Shown here: positions 32,901 through 42,589 of the stretch, one piece after another
Position numbering within the stretch: the stretch's first letter is position 1
Layout of the letters: each line of letters begins with the position of its first letter
Assembly (NCBI GenBank): GCA_021014325.1
Contig: CM037459.1
Coordinates: 19,432,501-19,496,500 of the forward strand
Length of the DNA stretch: 64,000 nucleotides
Reading direction: 5' to 3'
From: Plazaster borealis
Taxonomy: Eukaryota; Echinodermata; Asteroidea; Forcipulatida; Labidiasteridae
The notes under the pieces: generated by a model
The model's input: the letters and a program-made list of their open reading frames with translations, nothing else
Database searches by the model: none
What the model was told of the DNA's origin: nothing
Position numbers and translations under genes: made by a program

Positions 32901-35900
32901 AGAAGTACATGTAGATGGAGAAAGAAATAAATGGAAGTTTTGTCTGTGTGTTCCCCTTTATGTGAGTACTCTCTTGTACTCGATGTAAATTACCTTGCAT
33001 GTATTTTGCAAGACTAAAATGACATCAAAATTGAATGCATGTACAGGGTTCACCCTTATCACGAGCCCGGCATAAATTGTCTAGTAAAAACTGGTATGGG
33101 TTAGTAAACACCATTTCTCAACTTGCCCCGTGGGCTACTCAAAACTGTGCAACATACACCATGTACACTATACTTCGTTTAAAATGCTCATTTCTTCCTT
33201 TTCAGATATGAATAATACTTTTTTTTGGGGGGGGGCGGGGATACTTTATTTTTGAGTGTGTGGATGTAACTTCATTTTACCATTAAACTGGTTGTGATTG
33301 CTACCATCAGTACATCAGAAAGATACATTTATGACAATACATGTTTAAAATCTGGGACTACTAAAACTTCCTGTGGGCAAGTAAAATGCACAGTTAACTA
33401 GCCTGTTGGCTACTTTACAATTAGCTGAAGCGCAAGGCCTGATGTATGATTTTGGTCTTAAATTACTTTTAGTAATGAAGCCAAATGGATTTTAAAAAGT
33501 GCCTTTCTTTTCAGAAGTTATTAAGAGATGATTGTGAAGAATTGTTTAGTTTTTGTAATTTGCGTTAAATGGAAGTTTTTCTCTGAAATTCAGTAAATAC
33601 ATGAATGTTGATAAAGTACATAACTGAAATACTTCTGTCATTGGCAGGGAAAACTTCATTTTTGTTCTTTCAATTCAGCAGTCCATTTTATAAAACTTTA
33701 CTGGGAAAGTTATCTGCTTTCTACTGTGGCACATCTATGATAAACTATCTTTATCATAGGGGCGGCTATCTTGGTTTTCTTCCATTAATGTCCATGTAAC
33801 CAAATAGAGGCTTGAAGGACAGAATAGTCTGGCCTCTATTTTAGTAAAACGAAAATAAGAATTGTTTTTTGCTGTTGAATACAGGGAACATGGCAGCAGC
33901 ATGATAAAGGTCTACTGAGCCCTGGAGTCAAGACATGTTAATTTTGTTAATGTTTCCATGTTCTTGTGATTAACTGTGTTTCCTTTCTCCGCCCCCATCC
34001 CTCACCCTTTAGGGAAGTCAAGGCTCCAATCGGCCGCAGCTCATTACTCAAGCCCAGCTCAGTGCGGCACTAGCTGCTGCAGGTGTTGGCAATTCAGCAG
34101 GAAGCAGTGCCGGTGCATACACACAGGTAGGATATAAGAAGTACGGGTACTAGACAAAGGGGGGATATAACTGAGTCTGATCTGCCTACCCCCTAACTAA
34201 TTTTACCTTCACCCTACCTGAATACAACACACATTCCAATGGCAAATGGTTGGCCTCGGACGGAGGTGGCATTGCCTTGCCTCATGTATTCAATCAGTGC
34301 AGGTAAAAGAACCCAGAACTGTCAACGTGGAAGAGTAGGGGTTAACCCCGGTGTTTCTGGTTGTCATACATGTCATAGCAAGCACCCCTGTGTACAGGTT
34401 TCCTCGGGCTTTCGACAGTGATTAAGTTCACTTATGAGGCACCCTTGGTTTCATTACCAGAAATATATTAGTCATGTCGTTTTTATTTATTTATTTCATA
34501 AAATGAAATACATTTTAGCACATGAATCAAAAAGTGAAATATATTGAGTGAAAAAGATTGAAAACTAACCCCCCCAAAAAATAATAATAATAATAATTTT
34601 ACAATTACAACAACAACAACAACAACAACTACGACTACCTACAAATACAACAACTACACTGTACTACAACAACTACAACAACTACAACAACAACTACAGC
34701 AACAACTACAACAACAACAACAACAATTACAACTACAACAACTACAACAGCAACTACAACAGCTACAACAACTACCTACAACAGCAACAACTACAACAGC
34801 AACAACAACTACAACAACTACAACAACAATTACAACAGCTACAACAACAACGACAACAACAATTACAACAACTTCAACAACTACACCAACAACTACAACA
34901 ACAACAACTACAACAACTACAACAACAACAACTACTACAACAACAATTACAACAGGAACCACTACAACAAAAACTACAACTACTACAACAAATACAACAA
35001 CAACTACAACAATTACAACAACAACAACTACAACAACAATTAAAACAACAACAACTACAAAACAACTAATACAACAACAACAACTAAGTTGTTAATTTTA
35101 AGGATAATGACAAAAAAAAACTCTTCAAACTTTTCATCTTGAAGATCTAGATGCTAAGTGGTGACGGGCTGAGAACTTGCTCCATTTGACATGTTGTTTT
35201 GAAATCTGAACTTGATCGTCAAAGATGATCTATCATTTTTCCCAAAACACAGTTTCTGGGCCTCGGGCCTTGCGCTATTTCTTTTCCTGACTGGCCCTCT
35301 GGTGTATTCTTGTCTAGCCTGCAAAACGTTTGACCTAGCCTGTAAGAATATTTTATCATTGATGTTTTTGGTCATTATCAAAACAAGTTGCTTTCACTCT
35401 CAGTCAGCCGCAAAACTAATTTAATCACAACGCAGTGATCTCATCAATATCTAGAAGGTTGCCAAAGTTTGACTTGCTTGCAGCACTCTTGAATTTGTGC
35501 ATACATTGTACACTGATTTACATGTGTAAAAATAATAATGTACATTTATAATGTGCCATGCATGCGCCATTAATGTGTCATAAATGACACTCTTGGCGCC
35601 AAATTATTAAATCAGGTGGAGATTGTTAAGAGAAAATGTTATGAGACAAGGTAACCATAATACAACACCTTGAAAAGTATACAAGGTGAGGTGGTGCATA
35701 CCAAACCATGCCAGAAACACAGGGGCAAGCTCTTCCTCGTTACGATAAATGCACTGGGTTATTTTACGAGCATTACACAGCGCATGGGACCAACGGCTTT
35801 ACGCCCCATCCGAAGGACGAAGCAATAATGGTGAAGTATTTTACTTACGGACACAAGTGTCAAGACCAGGACTCACACTCTGCTGATCAGAACTTGAGTC

Positions 35901-38900
35901 TGGTGTGCTTGACCGCTCGGCCAAGACACGCCACTTTAAAAAACAAAACTTCATACTCGCTGTTACTCAGTGGTTTCCGAGTTGTACAGGTTGAAAATTC
36001 ATCGGCACCTGAGACAGGATTTGAACCCAGATGCATAAGCCACATGGCCACTGAGTTCACCTGGTGGCAAGAGGCTAGATTGAAACAATGATCCTCCACG
36101 CCAAAACTTCACACACTAAAATTCAAAACTCCAGGCACTTAATTCTGACCAAAGTCAAAATTTGCTTCGTTTGCTCATCAAATAGATGAAAAGAAGAGCT
36201 TTCAAATAACTCCTAATTAGGGCATACATAAGGTAGTCATTTCTCAACATATAGAATATTTAAGACATCACATTGCATTAATATCATAGCTGATGTTTCA
36301 GTTGTCTTCACTTGTAATGCCATTTTACTATTTTCGAGCGCTGTCTGATTGTGGCATAAGGCTTTGTGTATAGTCAGTTGGTACTAGTACAAGCAGTTTC
36401 ATACTTTTGACTTTTGTGTGTAAGCTACACTAGGTTACTGACCACACCCACCAGTAACACAGGCCTGGAATTTCATATTTGAGAGGGCAAGGCCATTTCC
36501 ATTTTGCGAAGGGCACTTCCATTGGAAAATCTTAAAGTCTATGGGAAACAGACCAGGGGCAACAGAGGCCATGGCCTCCGTGTAATTCCATTTTCAGTCG
36601 TACAATCAGTTGTTCTTCATAACGGCCTGGACCTTGCTTTGGTCATGAAAAGGCCCAGTAAATTATCCCGCTGGAATATATCAAAGAAAGCTGTGTCACA
36701 GCCACTCAGGAAGTATTTTTAAGATCACTGTTGGGGTCATAGTGTACCCCTATCTTATCTTATAGGATCTCAAGCACACATGTCTGTTAGTACTGCTTTT
36801 AGCAGCAAGGTTTCTTCAAGGTTTATGGGTCTGTTTTCTGTTACAAAAAAAGAAAGATACAAAGCATTTGCTGTGAATTTTTTTAAACATAGTTTTATGG
36901 ATTGTTATGAATAGAAACTACATTTTTATGGTGATGATGATTATAAAACTCTGGTTTTAATAGTATCCTTTTGAACCTTAACTGTATATGTTATTTGTAA
37001 CATTGTTGAATATATATATTTATTTATTTTCCTTTTTCTTTTCTTTTTTCAAGGTTTTTGATAGTTTTAAATGTTGTTTTTATTGGCGCATTGAAGAATC
37101 TGTAATTCATAAAGCGCTTTATAAATGTTATTTATTACTATTGTTATTAATATCCTTCCATATTTGTTTGACTCTGTCCAATGATTATCTTTGGAGTTTA
37201 TCATTAGGACACGGGAAGGGGGAATTTCCCCCCTTTTGTACAAGCTCTTTTGTGAAAATCTCTTGCACCCCCCCTTTATTCTCCCCATTTCCTCCTTTAT
37301 CCCGGTGTACTTTCAAAACCAATGGCTATCCCCATTCCGCACAAGTTGGTTACAGCGTGTTGTGGCCGAGCAGTCTGATGCACCGGATTCAAGTTCTGGT
37401 TGTGAAATCAACAGTGTGTGGGTTCGAATCCCGGTCGTGACACTTGCATCCCTGAGCAAGACACTTAATTATCATTGCTTCTCTTCCCACATTGGGTACC
37501 TGTGAGGGCAGAGATGTTTTTTGTGATTTATTTGGTACGCTACATACTTTGCAGCAAAGGCTGTGTACTCCCCAAGGAACTGAGATGGTTTAAGGAATGA
37601 AATAAATAGCTCATTGGCCGAAGTAATAATGTTCATGGACCATGCACCATGAACATCAAAATTGGTGGATACCGACACTAAAGTCCATTATTAATATTAT
37701 TATTAAAAGTATAACCGAGCGGTTAAGAGCTCCTGACTCCTGACTGGGTTTGAGTCTAATGTCCTTAAGCAAGAAACTTGAACAATACATGTGTGCTTCA
37801 TCCTTCAGAGGGGATGTAAAGCCGTAGGTCCTGCGTATTGTGTTATGCACGTAAAAGAACCCAGTTACACTTATCGCTAAGAGCAGGGGTTTGCCTCTGT
37901 GTTTCTGGCACAGGTTGTTGAATGCGACGCCGCAGCACCTTCTAAGCCCCTTATAAGGTGCTACATAAATTGGTCTCATAATAAAAGTTGGTTTTTTTTA
38001 AACCTATCTTAAAATGTTTTAGTTTGTTCAAGTGCCTTGAATACCTTTTTGGTAGTAGGACTACCGGTATATATTATTATTAATATTGTAAATTTGTATT
38101 TTAAATCATTGAATACACTGAGTTTTTTCAGTCACCATTCACGCATGACCCCTTCCCTCGGCCGCCTAAATAGTAATCCACACCTGTGTTTTTCGGTCTT
38201 GCCTATGGGCAAACCCCGTGGGGCACACCCCGTGGGGCACACCCCGTGGAGCACACCCCGTGGAGCACACCCCTTTGGACACACCCTTTGGCGGAAGCAT
38301 GATAAACCAAATTCACTTCTTCATTACTGATTTTTACTGTTGCACAACCGTACCATTTTAAAATCAACCCTGCCTCTGAGAAAATTCGCCTCCATCCAAA
38401 GTTGTCTGGCCAAAGGGTCTAGACAAATTTGAGAAGGCCGTTCTAATGGAGAGAAGGGAAATGTAATCTTAACAGTCGCTTGAGTGTGGTAGAACTGTGA
38501 ACCGGACAGGAAAGTTGGATACAGGTGGGTTTTTGTGTGTGGGGGGGGGGGTTAAAAGCTACCACCCCCCCAACCATGATTAAACTATGGCCTGTTTCCT
38601 TCCTTAATTGCCAAAAGTGTTCAATTATCGAAGAAGTATATATAGAAACCAACCGAGGAGACCTTCAGTGTGAGCTTATACAACCAGGAGGTTTCTCATT
38701 ATGTGTGGTTAAAGCCAAGGAACACGGTTGTAGTTCTAGGGTACTTAAAGAATGGGTTTCTGACAGAACTGTGTTCATGTAAACCAAGTGTTCCCATCAG
38801 AATGCAGAAGTTGTTAATATGCACAGCTGTGTTCCGACGAAGGAAGAGTTGGGAAATTTGATCATTTCTGGCACATTTTAAAGTCATTGTAGGAAATTTA

Positions 38901-41217
38901 AATGCAAAATGTTGTTTTCACTATATCTTATGTAAATGAAACAATACAAGCTAACACAGTGTATTTTTGCAGTGCATTTCTTTGTTCAGTCAGGCAAGGC
39001 AGGGCCAGCAGTGGATTTGATTGTTTTTATAACCTGCTCATTTACAAATTTAAACATCCTAATTTTTCTTTCACCAAAGGGAGAAAGAAATAGTCCCCAG
39101 TGTGCCCAAACCTGTAGTTTTGTATTTTTGGTGAAATATATTATCTGGGAGGTTCTGGGGAGAACCCAGGCCTGCAAGCCAATCTCATCCTTGAGAGAGT
39201 CAATAATTCCTTTAGAATGTAACAACCAGGGCGTTCATTTCTTGCCCATTTCCAGTTTGTTTTTTTCCGTTGCTGTACACTCGCACCTCTGCTTTGTTAT
39301 ATTTCGGCTTAAATATGTACATAACATGTAATGACCCAATTACCCTGACGTCGTCACGGAGGATAAATCTTGACTATGCCATTTTGGGAGTCGGTTGTCC
39401 CGAGTGTTGCCTGTCCAGTGCATATTTTAGTTGATGCACACCATTTTAAATAATATAATTTGACCCCTAAAATGGCAGACCACGGGCAGATGGTGTGACA
39501 TCAGTGCAGGGGATCTATGTCTTTTAAAGAGATAGTTTTTGGTTGGAACAAAGTAAAATTGACTAGAGCGGGACTTGAATCTGTGACCTCCCGATTAACG
39601 TACCAACACTCTACCAACTGAGCTATCTAGCCCTAATGTTGGCGGTCTCTCTATGTTGTCAATATCTTTGTTCGGGGGTTCCAGTCAGAAGCCATTCAAC
39701 CTTAAACTGCCGTATAGCCAGGGATCACACCAAAGTTTATGATACACACCATTTGCATAATGTAATTTGACCCCCAAAATGGCAGACCATGGACAGATAG
39801 TGTGGCATTAGTGCAAGGAAACTATGTCAATTTCAAAGAGAGATTGAATTTCCAATATTTTCTCTTCCGTCAACACACAATGATTTTTTCTATTTTGGTC
39901 TCACCCTGAATTTCTCCTCAGAATACATTCCCACCATACAGCGCACCCGTTCCCACAACCCCCAGAGGTGCCACCTCCCAACCATCGACATCTTCGACAG
40001 CATCACCCGGCCAACCTCTCACCGGGTCATCCTCAGGGTCAAGGGACACGGGTCAACAGACAGGCGGTCTCATAACAGCTGACTTACTCAACCAGGCCAT
40101 GGCCCATGTACTGCAGCAGCAGCTAGCGTCGTCAGGTTCGACAGGGTCTAATGCCCCTAGACAAGCACCTGATCAACCCGATGGTGCAACACTATCACCC
40201 CAACAGCTGCAGGTGAGTTGTCAATAAATACCTCTTTCCCAAGATAAACAGATATCATTAACACTCCTACTGTATGACCATTCAATAACAACCACTGTGG
40301 ATTTTTTTCACAAGTATAGTTTCATGTCATTTGTTTATATTTGTTAAAATTTATTTATATATTGTTTGATTGATTGGTTGATTTGTTTGTCAATTTAATC
40401 TGTTTATTGATTGATTGATTGACTTATATTTGGTGATTTGTTTCTTTATTTATTGATATGCTTATTTATTTGTTCAATGATTTATGTCGGTATATATTTT
40501 TTCTCTCTTCTTGCCTTACTTTCTTTGCTTAAAATTATGTATCTGTATCATGTATTCATTCATTTATCTATCTATGTATCTATTTATTTACTTGTTTATT
40601 TTTTCAAAAATTTTAATGTTGTTGTTTTAGTAAAATTTCTTTACACATTTTTTATAAGGATTTATTGATTTGTAAATGTATATATTTTACATTTAATGAT
40701 CCCATTTTCAAGTTTGAATTAGCAGACTTTTGTGTCACAGTGTTTGAGTACACTTTTGTTAACCCTGGCCAATTTGATATGGGCCACCCCCCCCTCCTTT
40801 TATTATATTTTTATTTATTTTGTTGGTGCAAACGAACTATTTTTATACTGTATGTATGTTTTCTGAGAAATGGCCGAATAAATAATAATAATAGTAATCA
40901 TATAATTTGTTTTTACCCTTTCAACAATGTGTATTAAGCAGTGTATACTGTGTACTTTCCCGATTTCTGTGAAAAAAAATCAACAGGCAAATCACTCGGG
41001 TGGGATTCGAACCCACGACCTTTAACATCTATTAAATAATAATCATTGTTATGAACATGTAGGGTAATCCTTAAATTTTCTTTAAACCTCCCAGGTGCAG
41101 TTGCAACAGCTACGTAACATGGGAATCACTGATGATGCAGTTAGTTTACAGGCTCTGCAGGCAACTGGAGGTAACGTCCAAGCTGCATTAGATCTCATCT
41201 TTGAAGGAAGGATGTAA
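20775..41217 (+). CDS. UBL7: UBL7, ubiquitin-like (UBL) / UBA domain protein, 391 aa, ten exons
   Basis: Exons: 20775-20919, 22908-23027, 25496-25575, 26601-26685, 27277-27334, 28328-28437, 30945-30994, 34013-34126, 39922-40212, 41095-41217. All splice sites are GT-AG, and the lengths sum to 1176 bases in one frame with a TAA stop. The order of domains matches human UBL7 (380 aa): an N-terminal ubiquitin-like fold (about 5-80, with the YCGRILRDQDTL and GCTVHALRK stretches), a helical middle with NP-A-HRQAVHKIL and two P-G/P-E repeats (90-190), an acidic patch DISDDEMD, two ITQAQLSAAL / ITADLLNQAM helices in a Ser/Thr/Pro/Gln-rich linker, and a C-terminal UBA (352-391, LRNMGI ... ALQATGG ... 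ALDLIFEG). UBL-UBA proteins link ubiquitinated clients to degradation; the exact role of UBL7 is less settled. The start has a strong context (ACAGCCATGG); an in-frame ATG at 20688 lies inside HSE 3 and is less likely. It shares a promoter with HSP70. Confidence 0.94.
20920..22907 (+). other. UBL7 intron 1
   Basis: Holds two GGAAAAC-type arrays in opposite orientation (21315-21425 and 22080-22205) and an inverted repeat (21575-21790) between them. Otherwise AT-rich with no exon seen. Confidence 0.85.
21315..22205. repeat. Composite inverted repeat with GGAAAACTACC arrays as outer arms
   Basis: The left arm is about ten imperfect 10-12-base units of the type ACTACCGGAAAATAC, and the right arm is the reverse complement type (GGTAGTTTTCTGGTGTTTTCC). 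Both arms also share GTTACTATAATAGTAC / TATAGTAATAC. The centre contains a further palindrome with GGCCGGAATTCCATGTGTCC / ATGTCCATCATGTGTTG arms. Confidence 0.65.
22908..23027 (+). CDS. UBL7: UBL7 exon 2
   Basis: Residues 49-88, second half of the UBL fold (MVYCGRILRDQDTLKLYGL, GCTVHALRKK). Donor GCAG|GTAAGA. Confidence 0.94.
23568..23745. repeat. Dispersed repeat carrying a histone-type stem-loop, copy 1
   Basis: The minus strand of 23667-23682 reads GGCTCTTTTCAGAGCC, identical to the animal histone mRNA 3' stem-loop. Its surroundings (GTTTGAAGCT, TGGATAAATAATAA-like, GCGGGTA-like) align with the copy at 41337-41515. Confidence 0.7.
24418..24535. repeat. Inverted repeat, CCAAGTCTGTGATCGT arms
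   Basis: The arms CCCAAGTCTGTGATCGT and ACGATCACAGACTTGG flank about 80 bases. Confidence 0.7.
24645..24680 (+). repeat. Histone-type stem-loop, copy 2 (plus strand)
   Basis: CAACGGCTCTTTTCAGAGCC at 24647-24666, then AACACTCC. The six-base stem, TTTC loop and 5' CAA flank fit the histone mRNA end; no histone reading frame precedes it. Confidence 0.7.
25180..25420. mobile_element. Solo MITE with AACCCTCCTACTC ends
   Basis: Left end AACCCTCCTACTCTTCG and right end AAGTGGGAGGGTT, with the same interior as 8227-8445. An 18-base stretch (GATAGTTTATCATTCAA type) is locally duplicated. Confidence 0.7.
25496..25575 (+). CDS. UBL7: UBL7 exon 3
   Basis: Residues 89-115, EPLDDVAIRQL ... ALLNPAHRQA. 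Acceptor TTTAATCCAG, donor GTGAGT. Confidence 0.93.
25608..25755. mobile_element. TATAGACCC-family foldback, short copy
   Basis: Core CATTTTGGGAGTCAATTCG / ATTTTGACTCCCAAAATGG, with degraded ends (CTCGTTGCACGACG). It lies 30 bases downstream of UBL7 exon 3. Confidence 0.65.
26285..26545 (-). mobile_element. Full-length tRNA-derived SINE
   Basis: On the minus strand: A-box region GTGGTCGAGTGGTCTACTGC, a Leu/Ser-tRNA-like arm (CAGACTCAAATTCTGATGG), B box TTGGTTCGAATCCC, then CACTTGTGTTCTTGAGCAAG and the family tail to TTGGCTGCCGTTGCTGCATAC. This is the best SINE reference in the window. Confidence 0.85.
26601..26685 (+). CDS. UBL7: UBL7 exon 4
   Basis: Residues 116-143, VHKILTNSETIDNIIAVTPGL and DHIAV. 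Acceptor TTTTGCACCCAG, donor T|GTACGT. Confidence 0.94.
26899..27066. mobile_element. GGGCCCAATTTCATAGATCTGC MITE
   Basis: The left end is intact and the right end is degraded (TTTGTGAAATTAGG). Interior phrases GATACCAGTCACAGATTGTA and GGTATTTTGGCTGGTACCC. Confidence 0.75.
27277..27334 (+). CDS. UBL7: UBL7 exon 5
   Basis: Residues 144-162, SMLRDPELLIQIADAENVR. Acceptor TTTGTTTACAG, donor AG|GTCAGT. Confidence 0.93.
27461..27915. repeat. Tandem repeat, about 105-bp unit, four-plus copies
   Basis: Each unit carries AACTCAACACCCAAACTGTT, GGTATGCTTGATCCCATGAG and TTTACTAGGATCCTTCCTC. Copies differ by 5-10 percent. A single extra unit lies far away at 46146-46245 in the same orientation. Confidence 0.88.
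28328..28437 (+). CDS. UBL7: UBL7 exon 6
   Basis: Residues 163-199, IVRAHPAIGHAVMHIAASV then a polar Glu/Arg-rich stretch. Acceptor TTTTTTTCAACAG, donor A|GTAAGT. Confidence 0.93.
28460..28810 (+). pseudogene. Decayed 3' end of a CR1/L2-type LINE reverse transcriptase ORF
   Basis: Starts with LHWLPIEFRTIYKLMILTY, then SYLSQLISPYNSSRAGLRSA, a stop after GDR, a frame change, and APRL(stop)NSLPHKIHSISSLNSFKT and FLKTHLL. The order LHWLP ... LRSA ... GDR ... APRLWNSLP ... FK..LKTHL is the usual C-terminal end of jockey/CR1/L2 LINE ORF2. The Trp codon is TGA, so it is dead. It lies just downstream of UBL7 exon 6. Confidence 0.88.
30065..30880. repeat. Tandem array of the AACCCTCC MITE interior, split by an insertion
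   Basis: Four units of about 115-120 bases (TTGCAGGCTGGCATAGTTTAT, in part, to CAGTAGGAGGGTTAACTGTG): two before 30290 and two after 30680, with a 388-base foreign element between. Confidence 0.85.
30294..30681. mobile_element. hAT-like non-autonomous element with exact target duplication
   Basis: The terminal inverted repeats CAGTGTTCTCCAAC and GTTGGAGAACACTG are perfect. CACATG is duplicated on both sides (30288-30293 and 30682-30687), and removing the element restores the neighbouring repeat unit exactly. The CAGTG ends recall hAT transposons, although their usual duplication is 8 bases. The interior is partly GC-rich (GCGGCGCGCGCC near 30342; CCCCCCGGACCCCACGCCG near 30567), and has no transposase. 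Confidence 0.85.
30945..30994 (+). CDS. UBL7: UBL7 exon 7
   Basis: Residues 200-216, LLPDISDDEMDTSAD, the acidic patch. Acceptor TTTTTTCCTTGTAG, donor GTAAGT. At 50 bases it is the shortest exon. Confidence 0.9.
31000..34012 (+). other. UBL7 intron 7
   Basis: Contains a GGCCATGGCC repeat copy (32408-32575), a run of ACTTGTG/GCGCGAG motifs near 32225-32310 that resembles 26809-26875, and an inverted CCTTCCCCC-like / GGGACC motif at 31800-31865. A G-run is at 33226-33235. No exon recognised. Confidence 0.75.
34013..34126 (+). CDS. UBL7: UBL7 exon 8
   Basis: Residues 217-254, PQLITQAQLSAALAAAGVG within a Ser/Gly/Gln-rich linker. Acceptor CACCCTTTAG, donor CAG|GTAGGA. Confidence 0.93.
34225..34440 (+). 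mobile_element. SINE-like repeat with AAAAGAACCCAG tail
   Basis: The phrases TGCAGGTAAAAGAACCCAGA, GGGTTAACCCCGGTGTTTCTGG and CAAGCACCCCTG recur, diverged, in the SINE at 37700-37975. Confidence 0.55.
34596..35090. repeat. CAA/ACAACT microsatellite, about 490 bases
   Basis: A long imperfect array of CAACTA, CAACAA and CAATTA triplets. It generates opposite-strand frames of almost pure Val or Cys/Ser, which are artefacts. It lies in UBL7 intron 8. Confidence 0.95.
35700..35940 (-). mobile_element. tRNA-derived SINE, second type
   Basis: On the minus strand: CGTGTCTTGGCCGAGCGGTC (A-box part), a Leu/Ser-like variable arm (AGACTCAAGTTCTGATC), a degraded B box (GTGTGAGTCCTGG), then a body shared with 37700-37975. 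Confidence 0.65.
36465..36592 (+). repeat. GGCCATGGCCTCC dispersed repeat
   Basis: AGGCCTGGAATTTCATATTT through GGCCATGGCCTCCGTG, missing the internal section present in the 32.4 kb copy. Confidence 0.65.
37355..37625 (+). mobile_element. tRNA-derived SINE, full length
   Basis: GTTGTGGCCGAGCAGTCTGA (A-box region), GATTCAAGTTCTGG arm, B box GGGTTCGAATCCCGGTC, then CACTTGCATCCCTGAGCAAG and the tail to CCAAGGAACTGAGATGG. The intact B box and A box could still promote Pol III initiation. Confidence 0.8.
37700..37978 (+). mobile_element. SINE, second type
   Basis: Begins ACCGAGCGGTTAAGAGCTCC, passes a GTTTGAGTCTAATG B-box relic, then GGGGATGTAAAGCCGTAGG, CACGTAAAAGAACCCAG and AAGGTGCTACATAAATTGG. 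The 3' end is ATAATAAAAG. Confidence 0.75.
38214..38292. repeat. Minisatellite, 14-bp unit, about 5.5 copies
   Basis: CGTGGGGCACACCC repeated, the last copies changed to CTTTGGACACACCC. Confidence 0.9.
39365..39525. mobile_element. TATAGACCC-family foldback, decayed copy
   Basis: CCATTTTGGGAGTCGGTTG and TTTGACCCCTAAAATGGCAG are the inverted core. A second partial core lies at 39745-39825, and the pair flanks a tRNA-like sequence. Confidence 0.55.
39565..39640 (-). repeat. tRNA-like sequence (decayed tRNA or tRNA-derived SINE head)
   Basis: The minus strand reads GGCTAGATAGCTCAGTTGGT, with a D arm closing on GAG. GGCTAGA pairs with TCTAGTC as an acceptor stem, and TTCAAGTCCCGC resembles a T loop. 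The T stem does not pair and the anticodon stem is poor, so I do not call a functional tRNA. Similar B-box relics are at 40990-41025 and 43478-43510 (minus). Confidence 0.55.
39922..40212 (+). CDS. UBL7: UBL7 exon 9
   Basis: Residues 255-351, a Ser/Thr/Pro-rich linker with the helix ITADLLNQAMAHVLQQQL. Acceptor TTTCTCCTCAG, donor CAG|GTGAGT. It is the longest exon and, like exon 8, is richer in GC than the introns. Confidence 0.95.
40320..40680. repeat. ATTT/GATT low-complexity tract
   Basis: Runs of TTTATT, GATTGATT and TTTGTTT with little other content, in UBL7 intron 9. Confidence 0.8.
41095..41217 (+). CDS. UBL7: UBL7 exon 10 with stop
   Basis: Residues 352-391 and TAA: the UBA domain (QLRNMGITDDAVSLQAL, ATGGNVQAALDLIFEG). 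AATAAA at 41381-41386, inside a repeat, is the nearest poly(A) signal. Confidence 0.96.
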   Translation: MQLQQLRNMGITDDAVSLQALQATGGNVQAALDLIFEGRM

Positions 41218-41336
41218 TTGAACAAAAGTACATAAATCCTTCCTACTATTTGGTAGCGTTTTCAGATTATTTGAAACTATTCATGAACTTAGAGGGTTTG
41301 GCGCAACTGTGTACAGAACTTACTGAGTATAAGTGG

Positions 41337-41515
41337 TGTTTGAAGCTTTGCATGTTGTGGATAAATAAGGAGTAACTATAAATAAAAAATAAACTTGCGG
41401 GTACGACCATGTGTAAAATCTCTTTTGGAGGAGTGTTGGCTCTGAAAAGAGACGATGTGGTCTCGTCGCTTTGAACAGTATGCTCTGCTCGTCTTCAGTA
41501 TACTGTTTAGATACA
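41337..41515. repeat. Dispersed repeat with a histone-type stem-loop, copy 3
   Basis: Minus strand at 41453-41438 gives GTCTCTTTTCAGAGCC, one base off a perfect stem. The body AATAAACTTGCGGGTACGA and CATGTGTAAAATCTCTTTTG precedes it. The repeat lies in the probable UBL7 3' UTR and supplies its AATAAA. Confidence 0.7.
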
Positions 41516-41524
41516 TTTATGTTG

Positions 41525-42445
41525 TCATATTGCCTGCTGGTCTTGTTTATTTATCATTCAAAACCACAGTGGGTGATATTGAATGGACGGACAGTAGAAG
41601 GGTTAACTGTGTACTGTGCAGTTGCATTCACTGCATGGTATCATTATTGCAAGCTGGCTTAGTTTATCTATCATTCAAAACCACAGTGGATCATATAGTA
41701 GGAGGGTTGACTGTGTACTGTGCAGACGCATTATTAGGCACATGATATAATTTTGCAAGCTGACATAGTGTCTATCCTTCAAAACCACAGTGTGTGATTT
41801 GGAATGGTTTGACAGTAGGAAGGTTGACTGCACTGTGTGGATGTATTCACCACATGGTATCATATTGCAGGCTGGCATAGTTTATCCATCATTCAAAACT
41901 GCAGCAAAATATTTTTTGAATTGTTAGACAGTAGAAGGGTTAACCTGTTCATCTTGAAGCTTGAATGTGTACTGTGCAGATGCATTATTAGGCACATGAT
42001 ATCATATTGCAAGCTGACATAGTGTGTCTATCCTTCAAAACCACAGTGTGTGATTTGGAATGGTGAGACAGTTGGAAGGTTGACTGCACTGTGTGGATGT
42101 ATTCACCACATGATATCATATTGCAAGCTGACATAGTGTGTCTATCCTTCAAAACCACGGTGTGTGATTTGGAATAGTTAGACAGTTGGAAGGTTGACTG
42201 CACTGTGTGGATGTATTCACCACATGATATCATATTGCAAGCTGACATAGTTTGTCTATCCTTCAAAACCACAGTGTGTGATTTGGAATGGTGAGACAGT
42301 TGGAAGGTTGACTACACTGTGTGGATGTATTCACCACATGATATCATAATTATTGCAGGCTGGCATAGTTTATCCATCATTCAAAACTGCAGCAAATGAT
42401 TTTTTAATGGTTAGACAGTAGGGGTTAACCTGTTCATCTTGAAGC
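41525..42445. repeat. Tandem array of the AACCCTCC MITE interior, about eight units
   Basis: Units of about 110-116 bases, each with TTCAAAACCACAGTG and a GACAGTNGGAGGGTT or GACAGTTGGAAGGTT border. The three units at 42000-42330 are nearly identical, so the array has expanded recently. It lies directly downstream of UBL7. Confidence 0.9.
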
Positions 42446-42589
42446 TCTACAATATGGATGGTTGTAATGTTTATGAGTCTATATCCAAAGAGTGGCCTCG
42501 GCTTCAGACGACACAATTCATGTCATAGCTCGGACATTGACCTTCTAGCGTACATTTGAAGCCAAAGACGCCCAAATCAGACAACCCTG

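Noticed and set aside
34654..35065. Long frames rich in valine or cysteine/serine
   Set aside because: Translation of a CAA/ACAACT microsatellite.
37355..37450. tRNA-like A and B boxes suggesting a tRNA gene
   Set aside because: No complete cloverleaf; followed by a tail shared with other SINE copies, so it is a SINE head.
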